In this document: piece by piece, positions 7,503-15,255 of the stretch
How positions within the stretch are numbered: position 1 is the first letter of the stretch
Layout of the letters: each line of letters starts with the position of its first letter
Assembly (NCBI GenBank): GCA_964440915.1
Contig: CAYTTV010000048.1
Coordinates: 1-24,643, forward strand
Reading direction: 5' to 3'
Length of the DNA stretch: 24,643 bases
Origin: CAMPJM01 sp964440915
Lineage (GTDB): Bacteria > Bacteroidota > Bacteroidia > Cytophagales > Cyclobacteriaceae
Notes under the pieces: generated by a model
The model's input: the letters and a program-made list of their open reading frames with translations, nothing else
The model's database searches: none
Told to the model about the DNA's origin: nothing
Translations under genes and position numbers: made by a program

Positions 7503-9803
7503 CTATTCGATTTCTGACGCCCTAACTTTGAGCATTGTATAAACCCCAATGGCCGCTATGGTAAGGACCGTGATTTCCACAAAAGTATCATACCCCCTAT
7601 AGTCAACCAGTATTACATTCACCACATTCTTTCCTTTAGCAAGCGTATAGGCGTTTTCCGCATAAAAGCGGCTTACAATCTTGTTTGTTGGTTCGTTCAA
7701 TACTTGAAGCGCAATGATGGAAACCAATAGCCCAAACGATACGGCAAGGATACCATCTCTCATTCTGGCCATTCTGTCTTTTATTTTAAGATAAGGGGGT
7801 AGCTTTAACAGCACCAACACAAACAGCACGGATGTTAGTGTATCTATAGAAAACTGGGTCATGGCCAAGTCGGGGGCACCATAATAAACAAAGAGCAGGC
7901 ACATACAATACCCTACCACACTTACGCCTATGATAGCCAAAAGCCGAGAGGAAGATAAAACAACCGAAAAAATTGCGGCAATCATTATGACGACCACAAG
8001 CCCTTCAAATACGGTGATAGAATTGATACTGTCGACCCATAATTTAATGTCAACATTGCTAAGCAATGAATAGCCCACCAAAAAGACTAAGAATAAGATA
8101 ATCTTTGTAAGATAAGATCTTAAAAAGCCATTGTGCATAAACTTTGTGAAACGATCGGCAAAAGCTTTCGTGACAATGGCCAATTGCTTGAATATTACTT
8201 GTGGAGAGACAGCATTAAAGCGCATGACCCACTCCAACCTTCTCACAGATGGTTTGAAAATAAAGTAAAGCAGTATTCCCGCGACTATGGTAACAGCGCT
8301 TAACAATAATACTATATTAAAGCCATGCCATATCTTGAGAGGCTCCAAATCTCCTGTCACCCCTAAGGCTGTTGCCATGCCAGGAATAATCGATTTGTCG
8401 ACTAATGAAGGCAATACGCCAAATAATATGCCGCCCACTGCTAGCAGAAGCGGGGGCAACCACATCAAGATAGAGGGTAAATGAACACTTTTAAGTCTTT
8501 CAGGAAGTTTGCCTATAAAGGGATACACGCCAGCCAAGTATCCGGAATAAGATAGGAATATGTTCGTGACTACTGCGAGGGCAGTAAGGGAGACAGCATT
8601 GGCTTCGCCATGAACCAGTGCTGCATAGACCAGGTCCTTCCCAATAAAGCCCCACGTGAATGGTATGCCTGCGCTCGAAAGGGCTGCCAATCCTGCTGCT
8701 ATTGCTACGGGCAGCATTACCTTGCCCAAACCCGCCAGTTGCGTTATATCTCTAGTACCCGTTTCATGATCTATTATTCCTGTAGTTAAAAAGAGGCATG
8801 CCTTATACAATGCATGCACTATAATGAATACAGAAGCCGCTACCAATGCTTCTGAAGTGCCTATCCCTAATAAAAACACGAGTGTACCCAGCGCCGAAAT
8901 AGTAGAATAGGCCAATATTCCCTTGAGGTCGGTTCTTAAAATGGAGTGGAAGGCGCTGTAGAGCATGGTGATGCCACCAATGATCATTAATGTATTGTTC
9001 CAAAGCATGTGTCCACCAAGGATTGGCGTGAACCGTGCGATGAGATAGACACCGGCCTTCACCATGGTGGCAGAGTGCAGATAAGCAGAAACGGGAGTGG
9101 GAGCTTTCATGGCCCCAGGAAGCCAAAAATGAAAAGGAAACTGTGCTGACTTGGTAAATGCTCCTGCAAAAATCAAAAAGACCATCACGCCATACAAGGA
9201 GTCGCTTTTCAAAATTTCACTGGAGGCGAGCATCTCTTGTATAGAGTACGTCCCTGATAAACTTCCCATGAGAATGAACCCAGCCATCAAGAAGAAACCG
9301 CCACCTCCAGTAATGGCCCAGGCCAAAAGTGAGCTTCTTCTAGACTCCTTATTATCATTATTGAAGCCTATTAAAAAAAAGGAACTTACCGCAGTGAGCT
9401 CCCAAAAAACAAACAATAGCAATAGGTTGTCGGACAACACAAGCCCTAGCATAGAGGCCATGAAAATGGAAAGATAGCCATAAAACCGATCGACAAATAC
9501 ATGGCCTTTCATATAGGCAGCCGAGTATAAAAATACCAAAGCGCCTATACCTGTAATGAGCAAGCTAAACAATATAGACAATCCATCTACTTTGAAGTCC
9601 AGGTTGATCCCCATGGAGGGAATCCAGGTTAGATGGTAAAAGAAGGTCTCCCCTGCTGCTATTTCTGGCAGAAATGTACAGAAATAGATAAAGAGGCCCA
9701 ACGGAAGAGCCGAAGCGACAAAAGGAAGTAGGCCCTTGTATCTGCTAGGAAAGAATATAAGTAAGAAAGAAAATAGAAAACCAGCAAGTATGGCAATGAG
9801 CAT
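7503..9803 (-). CDS. mrpA: Na+/H+ antiporter large subunit MrpA (NuoL-like with MbhD/MbhE-type C-terminus)
   Basis: The first and largest gene of the operon, 766 residues. Residues about 1-480 are the NuoL-like antiporter module with Glu135 (FVFWELTAVSSFFLIGF), Lys218 (FAGAFTKSAQFPFHFWLPGAM) and His243/Lys249 (YLHSATMVKAGVYL). The C-terminal part carries the added MrpA domains: an MbhD/DUF4040-like piece with YYGAPDLAMTQFSIDTLTSVLFVL, and an MbhE-like end with DYRGYDTFVEITVLTIAAIGVYT. The length is close to the 770-800 usual for MrpA. The start is the ATG at 9801-9803, with a TATATTTG promoter box about 29 bases upstream. The complex exports Na+ in exchange for H+, supporting pH and salt tolerance, which suits a marine or brackish bacterium. 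Confidence 0.95.
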   Translation of the reverse strand: MLIAILAGFLFSFLLIFFPSRYKGLLPFVASALPLGLFIYFCTFLPEIAAGETFFYHLTWIPSMGINLDFKVDGLSILFSLLITGIGALVFLYSAAYMKGHVFVDRFYGYLSIFMASMLGLVLSDNLLLLFVFWELTAVSSFFLIGFNNDNKESRRSSLLAWAITGGGGFFLMAGFILMGSLSGTYSIQEMLASSEILKSDSLYGVMVFLIFAGAFTKSAQFPFHFWLPGAMKAPTPVSAYLHSATMVKAGVYLIARFTPILGGHMLWNNTLMIIGGITMLYSAFHSILRTDLKGILAYSTISALGTLVFLLGIGTSEALVAASVFIIVHALYKACLFLTTGIIDHETGTRDITQLAGLGKVMLPVAIAAGLAALSSAGIPFTWGFIGKDLVYAALVHGEANAVSLTALAVVTNIFLSYSGYLAGVYPFIGKLPERLKSVHLPSILMWLPPLLLAVGGILFGVLPSLVDKSIIPGMATALGVTGDLEPLKIWHGFNIVLLLSAVTIVAGILLYFIFKPSVRRLEWVMRFNAVSPQVIFKQLAIVTKAFADRFTKFMHNGFLRSYLTKIILFLVFLVGYSLLSNVDIKLWVDSINSITVFEGLVVVIMIAAIFSVVLSSSRLLAIIGVSVVGYCMCLLFVYYGAPDLAMTQFSIDTLTSVLFVLVLLKLPPYLKIKDRMARMRDGILAVSFGLLVSIIALQVLNEPTNKIVSRFYAENAYTLAKGKNVVNVILVDYRGYDTFVEITVLTIAAIGVYTMLKVRASEIE

Positions 9804-9831
9804 AGAGGTATGGTTTTTTGGGAATTTTATG

Positions 9832-9839
9832 CAAATATA
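9832..9839 (-). promoter_or_regulatory. candidate -7 box (TATATTTG) for the mrp operon
   Basis: On the minus strand TATATTTG matches the Bacteroidota -7 consensus TAnnTTTG exactly. Transcription would start near 9828, giving a leader of about 25 bases before mrpA. No TTTG -33 box is seen at 17-21 bases upstream, so the call rests on the -7 box and its position. Confidence 0.5.
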
Positions 9840-9898
9840 GCATAATAGCGCATTTTGGGCATGCTGTTAACGAAAATTTGTGAAGAATAACGGATTAT

Positions 9899-9932
9899 GA
9901 AGCGGGAAGTGGCTGAAGTGGGAAGCGGGAAG
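9899..9932. repeat. short purine-rich imperfect tandem repeat (GAAGCGG / GAAGTGG units)
   Basis: The stretch is made of degenerate 7-base units reading GAAGCGG, GAAGTGG, (CT), GAAGTGG, GAAGCGG, GAAG. The units are imperfect and few. No function is claimed. Confidence 0.5.
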
Positions 9933-10138
9933 ATTAGGTAATATACTAATGAGCGATGGGATTTGCAGTTTTGAATTTTAAGTGACTACTCCGTTTTGTT
10001 ATCTTGACGATAGGCAATGACACACAAACTGTCAACCAGCAGGGATGGTGATAGGGCAAACGCATTTAACTTTTTTAACCCTGGATCGGACCAAGCCAAG
10101 GCCTCTGACGGCTACGATGATATTCGGCAAGCAAACAT

Positions 10139-10168
10139 TCAGTACGCAAGCCGTACTGACGCCTTTTT
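10139..10168 (+). terminator. 8-bp hairpin with nearby T-run, possible terminator or attenuator before mgtC
   Basis: TCAGTACG (10139-10146), loop CAAGC, CGTACTGA (10152-10159), then CGCC and TTTTT (10164-10168). The four-base gap between stem and T-run weakens the terminator reading. It lies upstream of the mgtC promoter, so it could end a short leader or unannotated small RNA, or be unrelated. Confidence 0.3.
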
Positions 10169-10233
10169 CTGCTTTGAGCTTTTCAAGTGCGTTTGTCCTG
10201 GGATAGTGATAATCATAAGGCGAATTTATTAAG

Positions 10234-10263
10234 TTTGTTTATTGAAACGATAGTTTACTTTTG
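10234..10263 (+). promoter_or_regulatory. mgtC promoter: TTTG, 18-base spacer, TACTTTTG
   Basis: TTTG (10234-10237) and TACTTTTG (10256-10263) match the Bacteroidota -33/-7 consensus (TTTG and TAnnTTTG) with an 18-base spacer. The predicted start of transcription is near 10267, only about four bases before the mgtC ATG at 10271, so the message would be almost leaderless. The later start (ATG 10271) is therefore preferred over the longer frame. Confidence 0.65.
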
Positions 10264-10270
10264 CATAATA

Positions 10271-10999
10271 ATGGAAACTACTTACCTGGACACGACAACA
10301 TTTATATTACGTATAGGATCGGCACTTCTCTTAGGCGGGGCCATAGGTTTTGAACGGCAATGGCAGCAAAAGAGCGCGGGATTACGTACCAACACCTTAG
10401 TTTCTTTGGGGGCATCGGCCTATATTTTATTATCTGTGTATATCAACGGTATTCATGGAGGTGATCCGGGTCGCATTGCGGCTCAGATTGTTACCGGTAT
10501 TGGTTTTTTGGGTGCAGGCGTGATCATGAAAGACGGGCTGAATATCCAAGGGCTGAATACGGCCGCTACCATTTGGTGTTCTGCTGCTGTTGGCTCTCTA
10601 TCGGGCATGGGCATGTTTCCAGAAGCCTTTATTGTTACTTTTGCCATCATTGTCACCCATCTCGTTATGCGGCCAGTCAGTAATAAGCTCAGCAAAATCA
10701 CTTCTTACAAAAAAGCCCAAAGCGATGAAATGTTCTATATTTTGACCATTCATTGCCATGTGCCAGTCGAAAACCAAGTGCGGGCATTTTTAATCAATTA
10801 TTTTGATACCTCCGATAAATATTTATTGCGTTCTGTATCCAGGGAGTTTTCCGAGAAAAATACTGAAGAAATCATCCTCACTATTCATATTTCCACGGTA
10901 GGAAAACAAGAGCAGATGCTGGAAACACTCATCCGAAAATTGACACTTGAAATGCAAGTCAGCAAAGCTCGATGGGCATTCCTAGATAAAGAGCAGTGA
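10271..10999 (+). CDS. mgtC: MgtC/SapB family inner-membrane protein
   Basis: 242 residues from the ATG at 10271 (METTYLDTT). The open frame extends upstream to 10187, but the promoter and family alignment favour this start. Residues about 1-145 hold four to five membrane segments with the MgtC motifs ALLLGGAIGFERQWQ, KSAGLRTNTLVSLGA, QIVTGIGFLGAGVIMKDG and GLNTAATIWCSAAVG. The C-terminal ~95 residues are a soluble ACT-like domain (EMFYILTIHCHVPVENQVRAFL onward). MgtC proteins act in adaptation to low Mg2+ and, in pathogens, bind and inhibit the F-type ATP synthase; the ancestral role in environmental bacteria is less clear. It stands alone, between its own promoter and a gene-poor stretch. 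The family is certain, the physiological role is not. Confidence 0.92.
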   Translation: METTYLDTTTFILRIGSALLLGGAIGFERQWQQKSAGLRTNTLVSLGASAYILLSVYINGIHGGDPGRIAAQIVTGIGFLGAGVIMKDGLNIQGLNTAATIWCSAAVGSLSGMGMFPEAFIVTFAIIVTHLVMRPVSNKLSKITSYKKAQSDEMFYILTIHCHVPVENQVRAFLINYFDTSDKYLLRSVSREFSEKNTEEIILTIHISTVGKQEQMLETLIRKLTLEMQVSKARWAFLDKEQ

Positions 11000-11023
11000 G
11001 TTTTAATGACTGAAAGACAGCTT

Positions 11024-11265
11024 TTACATTTGAAAGATACCCTTAAGTTTGGCACTATCGTTCATGATTTTAATTCTCATAATAGCAGAAGCCAGCAAAC
11101 CTATATTTGGAATGCCAATTTCCCATTTTTCAGACAACCAATAGCCAATGCTTAGTTGAGTTCTTCATTAGGTTCTTGACCTCTTGAATACCTTAAAGTT
11201 CGAGATATTACTAAACTCCTCCATCCTTGCAATCAAGTTAGAGCCGCGGTTTTTAACCAAATACT
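11024..11265 (-). pseudogene. possible relic of an unidentified minus-strand gene
   Basis: One minus-strand frame gives protein-like text on both sides of two adjacent stops (TAA TGA). Before them is NRGSNLIARMEEFSNISNF, and after them TQLSIGYWLSEKWEIGIPNI, ending IFQM and TAA at 11024-11026. I do not recognise the family. The frame is short and the two stops could simply mean it was never coding. Confidence 0.2.
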
Positions 11266-11318
11266 AACTAATAGCTACCAAATACTCATTGGGGGTTCCA
11301 AAGGCTTATTGCTGTGGC

Positions 11319-11326
11319 TATGTTTG
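11319..11326 (+). promoter_or_regulatory. candidate -7 box (TATGTTTG) for the lipoprotein gene
   Basis: TATGTTTG fits TAnnTTTG exactly. The predicted transcript would start near 11330 and have a leader of about 66 bases before the ATG at 11397. No convincing -33 TTTG is found at the right distance. Confidence 0.4.
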
Positions 11327-11396
11327 CTGATATATTTTAAGCAAATGCAACTATTGAATATTTTTTAAAATGAAGTTTTATTAAAACCTTTTGAAA

Positions 11397-12008
11397 ATGA
11401 AGAAGATCCAATTACTATCTCAAACATGGCTGCTTGCACTGCTTATTGGTGTTATCGCCATAGGTTGCAGCACAGACAGCGATACGCCAGAAGAGGAAGA
11501 AGACAAAGGCACTACAGAACATACCATTGATATAACCTTAGTAAATAAAGCCGATGACTCTGACAAGATTGAATACAAAGATGCACTCCCATCAAGTGAA
11601 GGAAATGCAGCGTATAAAAACCGAACGACAGACCATAGTATTACCATGATACTAGGAGACTATGAAGAAGTAGGCAGTATTTACGGACATTTTGATATGG
11701 AGGATGAAGACCAACCATATACTAAATTAATGGATCGGTCTGGAAAAAATGCGGCTCTTTTAGAAATAAGGCCTAAAGGGACAGCCGATCATTATATTTC
11801 TCTTTCTGGAACCGTAAAGTTTTCAAACCTTAAGTATGCCCTTGTTTTGCCTACTAACGGAGGAGCATGCTTTACGCTCGAATTTGAAGGAGAGTTTAGA
11901 AAATATGTCGGCGGCATGATGGAGGGCATAAGCGATGATACCTACGAAGGCACTGGCACCATTGTGGTCAGTCCGCTTAAAGATATGGGTACTTATAAGG
12001 CACCATAA
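11397..12008 (+). CDS. small lipoprotein of unknown function
   Basis: 203 residues from the ATG at 11397; the frame can be opened two codons earlier at a TTG, which I discard. The N-terminus is a lipoprotein signal, MKKIQLLSQTWLLALLIGVIAIGC (Cys24), followed by an acidic linker (STDSDTPEEEEDKGTTE) and a domain rich in beta-like segments (HSITMILGDYEEVGSIYGHF, HYISLSGTVKFSNLKYALVLP, ACFTLEFEGEFRKYVGGMMEG, TYEGTGTIVVSPL). I do not recognise a named family. The beta pattern and length resemble small cell-envelope lipoproteins. It faces the PUL operon tail to tail, with two hairpins between them. It is probably anchored in the outer or inner membrane; acidic residues after the Cys may mark surface export in Bacteroidota. 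Confidence 0.75.
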   Translation: MKKIQLLSQTWLLALLIGVIAIGCSTDSDTPEEEEDKGTTEHTIDITLVNKADDSDKIEYKDALPSSEGNAAYKNRTTDHSITMILGDYEEVGSIYGHFDMEDEDQPYTKLMDRSGKNAALLEIRPKGTADHYISLSGTVKFSNLKYALVLPTNGGACFTLEFEGEFRKYVGGMMEGISDDTYEGTGTIVVSPLKDMGTYKAP

Positions 12009-12082
12009 ACAACGCTGAACTATCTCCTGCCTTCGGCAGCATCAGTCCTTGCAGTAATGGATTCAAGGAACGCTAAACTAAA

Positions 12083-12113
12083 AAAACCGTCCTTACACAT
12101 TAAAGACGGTTTT
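12083..12113 (+). terminator. terminator hairpin after the lipoprotein gene
   Basis: A 9-bp perfect stem, AAAACCGTC (12083-12091) and GACGGTTTT (12105-12113), with a 13-base loop. The A- and T-ended stem can work in both directions. It lies 75 bases after the lipoprotein stop. Confidence 0.6.
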
Positions 12114-12208
12114 AAATCTCTTTGCTATGGCACATATCTTCACGTACCATCTTCCTGAAAGTCTATATTCTCCGGCCATGTACCTTGCAGATTTGCGAAA
12201 AAAATATA

Positions 12209-12241
12209 AAAAGGGAAGCAATTGATAATCGCTTCCCTTTT
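12209..12241 (-). terminator. terminator hairpin ending the amylase/sus operon
   Basis: An 11-bp perfect stem: AAAAGGGAAGC (12209-12219), loop 12220-12230, GCTTCCCTTTT (12231-12241). On the minus strand the hairpin runs into TTTTTATATTTTTTT, a strong U-tract, 20 bases after the stop of the SusE/F-like gene. It is the best terminator in the window and marks the operon end. Confidence 0.8.
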
Positions 12242-12260
12242 ATAAAGATTACTTTAGAGA

Positions 12261-13631
12261 TTATTTAAGAAAGTAGTACTCTCCCGTGCCTGTATGAAAA
12301 CTCACAAAATAGGTGCCTTCCTGGGCAGGTATATTAGGCCCTCCTGGTATGCCTACTCCTTTGGGGAAATCAGGAGCTCCCCAGCTATCAGCCCAATCAT
12401 TATCAGCCCTGAATTTTACTTCGCCGTTGTCTATGGTTATTAGTTTTGACCACCAATAAGGATTAGCAGGGTTTTGGATAAGGTCGATGTCCTCCTCCCA
12501 GCCGCCCGCAGTGGCATCGCCAAGAAGCCCGATCATGTCCAAAGGCTCAGCATAGCTCTGGCGCATAAAGGCGTATTCACCCGTTGCCAAATTGAAATGC
12601 ACATGATAGGTCCCTGCCTTAACTGGGATATTTGAGCCTCCTGCTACACCATCTCCTGAAGGAAAAGTAGTGGATCCCCAACTATCTACCCAATCATCAT
12701 CAGCTCTAAATTTTACTTCCCCATCCTCTAAAGTCACTACGCCGGTCCATATATGCGCATCGTCCGCATCTTGAACAAGGTTTATATCATCAGACCATCC
12801 GCCTGAAGTGGCATCACCTAATATGCCTATCGTCGTGAATGTAGGTACAGTTATTAAGGTAAAAGAATATGCCAAAGATTCGTCATTAAAGACCACTTTG
12901 TAGTAGCCAGATTCTGAAACATTGATATCTGCCCCTTTATGTTCGGCAGTACCACTAGGAAAATCACTGCCGCCCCAATCATCTGTCCAGTCATCATTTG
13001 CCCGGAATTTCACCTGACCTCCTCCAGTAAGGTAAACCACTACCGTCCATGTAGCTTTATCGATCCTTTCTAAGTCAGCCAATCTCATGTCGGTATCCAC
13101 ATCCCAACCACCTGGAGTAGCTGATCCTACCAGTCCCATGGCGCAAAAATTACCACATTCGCTGCTTCTATAAGCGATGATCGATCGGTTTATGCTATTA
13201 GAATAAAGAGTGTCAGAGTCGATTCCAGTGATTACAGCTCCTACTCTCAAATAGACGGTAGCTTCCTCATCGCTTGGCAGGCCTAACGACAAGGCTACAT
13301 CATTAAACCTTCGATTGCCCACTACCACACTACCATTGGTAGCCGTGGCCAAAGTCTTTGGGTTAGAAAACCCTTCGTCATCGGCCATCTGCAATATATA
13401 CTCTACACCCAACTGTATCCCATATTGCGCTTTGTCCCATTTGAATTCTTCAAAATCTTCTCCTGCGTTCTCAGGGGTAATCTCCTTGACCTCTGCTGTA
13501 CTTGCATTTTTCAAAACAGGGGCAACAAATGTATCAGGTTCACTTAAAACCGGCCCCATCTCATCTTCTGAACAGCTTATCATGAAAGCAGTGAAAATGA
13601 GCAATAAGTATGTATATTTTAATTTCTTCAT
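12261..13631 (-). CDS. SusE/SusF-like outer-membrane glycan-binding lipoprotein with three tandem modules
   Basis: 456 residues. The lipoprotein signal ends at Cys20 (FMISC), followed by a SusE-type N-terminal Ig-like domain (about 35-155, starting with the family-like DTFVAPVLKNAS). Three similar modules of about 90-95 residues follow at about 163-260, 266-356 and 365-456. Each opens GLVGSATPGGW / GILGDATSGGW / GLLGDATAGGW and contains VKFRA(N/D)(D/N)DW and W(G)xxxFP(S/K)G. Trp and acidic residues recur at the same points, as in the starch-binding modules of SusE and SusF. The protein should sit on the cell surface and hold alpha-glucans near SusCD. It starts 15 bases after susD and is the last gene of the operon. 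Whether all three modules bind cannot be told from sequence alone. Confidence 0.88.
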   Translation of the reverse strand: MKKLKYTYLLLIFTAFMISCSEDEMGPVLSEPDTFVAPVLKNASTAEVKEITPENAGEDFEEFKWDKAQYGIQLGVEYILQMADDEGFSNPKTLATATNGSVVVGNRRFNDVALSLGLPSDEEATVYLRVGAVITGIDSDTLYSNSINRSIIAYRSSECGNFCAMGLVGSATPGGWDVDTDMRLADLERIDKATWTVVVYLTGGGQVKFRANDDWTDDWGGSDFPSGTAEHKGADINVSESGYYKVVFNDESLAYSFTLITVPTFTTIGILGDATSGGWSDDINLVQDADDAHIWTGVVTLEDGEVKFRADDDWVDSWGSTTFPSGDGVAGGSNIPVKAGTYHVHFNLATGEYAFMRQSYAEPLDMIGLLGDATAGGWEEDIDLIQNPANPYWWSKLITIDNGEVKFRADNDWADSWGAPDFPKGVGIPGGPNIPAQEGTYFVSFHTGTGEYYFLK

Positions 13632-13646
13632 CGTTATGGTGGTTTA

Positions 13647-15245
13647 TTATTGCGTATACCCAGTATTTTGCTCTAAGTTAGGATTGGCATCCCTTTCTGT
13701 AGTAGGAATAGGAAACAACGTCCTGTGCGCGCCTACTTCTCTGCCTTCTTTCACACCGCCTTTCCAAGGCCACAAATAGTTGCCAGAAGTGAATTTCCCG
13801 AAACGAATGAGGTCAGTTCTCCTATGGGCTTCCCAATTCAATTCTCTGCCCCTTTCGTCCAGAATAAAGTCTAAAGTAAGTTGCCCAGCGGTAATGTTGC
13901 CAGAATTATCTCCGTAGGCCCTTTCCCTAAGGGCATTCACATACTGTAAAGCTGTAGCACTATTACCATTTGCACCACCCCGCAAAACGGCCTCAGCATA
14001 CATCAAATAAACATCTGCCAGCCTAAACATCGGGAAATCCGTATCGGGAAACTCTTCTCTTGGGTCGCTTCCTTTTTGTCCTGTAGAAGTGACATTCTTA
14101 AATTTGATAAAAGGATATCCGTCGGTGAAATTAAAAACATTGTTGATCTCCAACTCTTGTCCAGACGTGAAGAATGTTCCCCTGCTATCGGCATCTCCAT
14201 TGGGATCTGGAAACAGATTGACAATAGCAGATGTCGTACGCAAACCTGCCCAGCCTCCTCGCACGCCAAAATCTTGCGGATCCATGTCGCCACCTATGGG
14301 CGCACTCACAAGGAAAGTCATGCCACCATATGCTGTTGTCCGAGTACCGTCTGATGTGATTGGAAAGATGATCTCTGGAGACAAATGATTGTCTGCAAGG
14401 AATAAATGGCCATAAACTGGCTCAAGGGAGAAACCTGCATTGATCACTTTTTCCGTATAAGTAATGACATCATTGTATCGAGCAGTTCCAGTATATACCT
14501 CGGCATTTAAATATAGCTTTGCCAAAAGTGTCCATACAAAAGCCCTGTCTACCCGGCCATATTCATTTAGTCGAGCATCTACTACTTCACTCTCCATTTC
14601 CAATAATTCCGTTTCCAGATAATCGAAAAGGGCCTCCCTGGAAATTTGTTCTGGTAGAAAATTGCCCACCGAATGCTCTTCTGTTACAAACGTGACATTG
14701 CCAAACATGTCCAAGGCATGCCAATAGCTCAGTGCCCTTAACGCACGGGCCTCAGCCCTAAATATTTTGGCTTGTTGGAGATTGTCGCCCGTAATGCCTC
14801 TTGATGAAAGCTGTTCATCGGATGTTTCTCTGATAAATTCGTTACACAACGATATCTGATAAAATATCCTGTTGTACATGGCCCTAATAAACTCATTGGC
14901 AGGGGTCCAATCCATGTCACTATAATCTGGTAAAGAGCCATCGTTCCATGCTATAACGGCCTCGTCAGTGGGCAGCTCTTGTGCTCCCCAGTACAGTCTT
15001 AGATAATTGGAGAAGCCTTCATCGAGCCCCGAAATATCAGGCTGACCGGCTGGTCCAGTTTGCCCACTTACGGCATAGCCAGCATAGAGCTTGGCCAGCA
15101 CCATTTTATAATTCTCAAAATCTGAAAACACAACCTCTGGCGTAATTTCAACATAGGGCTGTATATTCAAATCGTCTGTACATGCTGTTAATCCTAAGAA
15201 CAGAACAGCTATGCAGTACAATTTTCTTTTTATTATCTTTCTCAT
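13647..15245 (-). CDS. susD: SusD-like starch-binding outer-membrane lipoprotein
   Basis: 532 residues from the ATG at 15243-15245. The longer frame to 15266 would start at a TTG inside the SusC gene and spoil the signal peptide, so I reject it. MRKIIKRKLYCIAVLFLGLTAC gives a clean lipobox (Cys22), followed by TDDLNIQPYVEITPEVVFSDFENYKMVLAKLYAGYA, the usual SusD opening. The TPR-like scaffold (IFRAEARALRALSYWHALDMFGNV, RVDRAFVWTLLAKLYLNAEVY) and the C-terminal RagB/SusD part (FPMFRLADVYLMYAEAVLRGG, LDFILDERGRELNWEAHRRTDLIRFGKF) are classic. It binds oligosaccharide at the cell surface and closes over the SusC barrel. It follows the SusC stop by 10 bases. Confidence 0.95.
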   Translation of the reverse strand: MRKIIKRKLYCIAVLFLGLTACTDDLNIQPYVEITPEVVFSDFENYKMVLAKLYAGYAVSGQTGPAGQPDISGLDEGFSNYLRLYWGAQELPTDEAVIAWNDGSLPDYSDMDWTPANEFIRAMYNRIFYQISLCNEFIRETSDEQLSSRGITGDNLQQAKIFRAEARALRALSYWHALDMFGNVTFVTEEHSVGNFLPEQISREALFDYLETELLEMESEVVDARLNEYGRVDRAFVWTLLAKLYLNAEVYTGTARYNDVITYTEKVINAGFSLEPVYGHLFLADNHLSPEIIFPITSDGTRTTAYGGMTFLVSAPIGGDMDPQDFGVRGGWAGLRTTSAIVNLFPDPNGDADSRGTFFTSGQELEINNVFNFTDGYPFIKFKNVTSTGQKGSDPREEFPDTDFPMFRLADVYLMYAEAVLRGGANGNSATALQYVNALRERAYGDNSGNITAGQLTLDFILDERGRELNWEAHRRTDLIRFGKFTSGNYLWPWKGGVKEGREVGAHRTLFPIPTTERDANPNLEQNTGYTQ

Positions 15246-15255
15246 ATCGCAGAAT

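Larger units (their letters stand above)
9804..10270. other. divergent intergenic region between mrpA and mgtC
   Basis: About 467 bases between two genes read outwards. It contains the mrp -7 box, a short tandem purine-rich repeat (9899-9932), a hairpin with a nearby T-run (10139-10168) and the mgtC promoter. A 71-codon plus-strand frame at 10017-10232 shows no recognisable protein. I saw no known riboswitch (M-box, yybP-type) in the region before mgtC. Confidence 0.5.
11000..11396. other. intergenic region between mgtC and the small lipoprotein gene
   Basis: About 397 bases. It contains a possible decayed minus-strand frame (11024-11265) and a TATGTTTG promoter box for the next gene (11319-11326). 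No clear terminator follows mgtC. Confidence 0.5.

Noticed and set aside
8803..9126. 107-codon minus-strand frame inside mrpA
   Set aside because: A shadow of mrpA in another frame; mrpA has intact family motifs across the same bases.
10017..10232. 71-codon plus-strand frame before mgtC
   Set aside because: No family resemblance, no promoter or ribosome-binding signal, and it crosses the hairpin and the mgtC promoter region.
10187..10270. 28-residue N-terminal extension of MgtC
   Set aside because: The MgtC family normally starts close to METTYLD, and a strong promoter lies inside the extension.
11391..11396. TTG start two codons before the lipoprotein ATG
   Set aside because: The ATG at 11397 gives a normal lipoprotein signal; the extension adds nothing.
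12027..12039. Small hairpin CTGCC-TTC-GGCAG after the lipoprotein gene
   Set aside because: A 5-bp stem with no T-run; the 9-bp hairpin at 12083-12113 is a better terminator.
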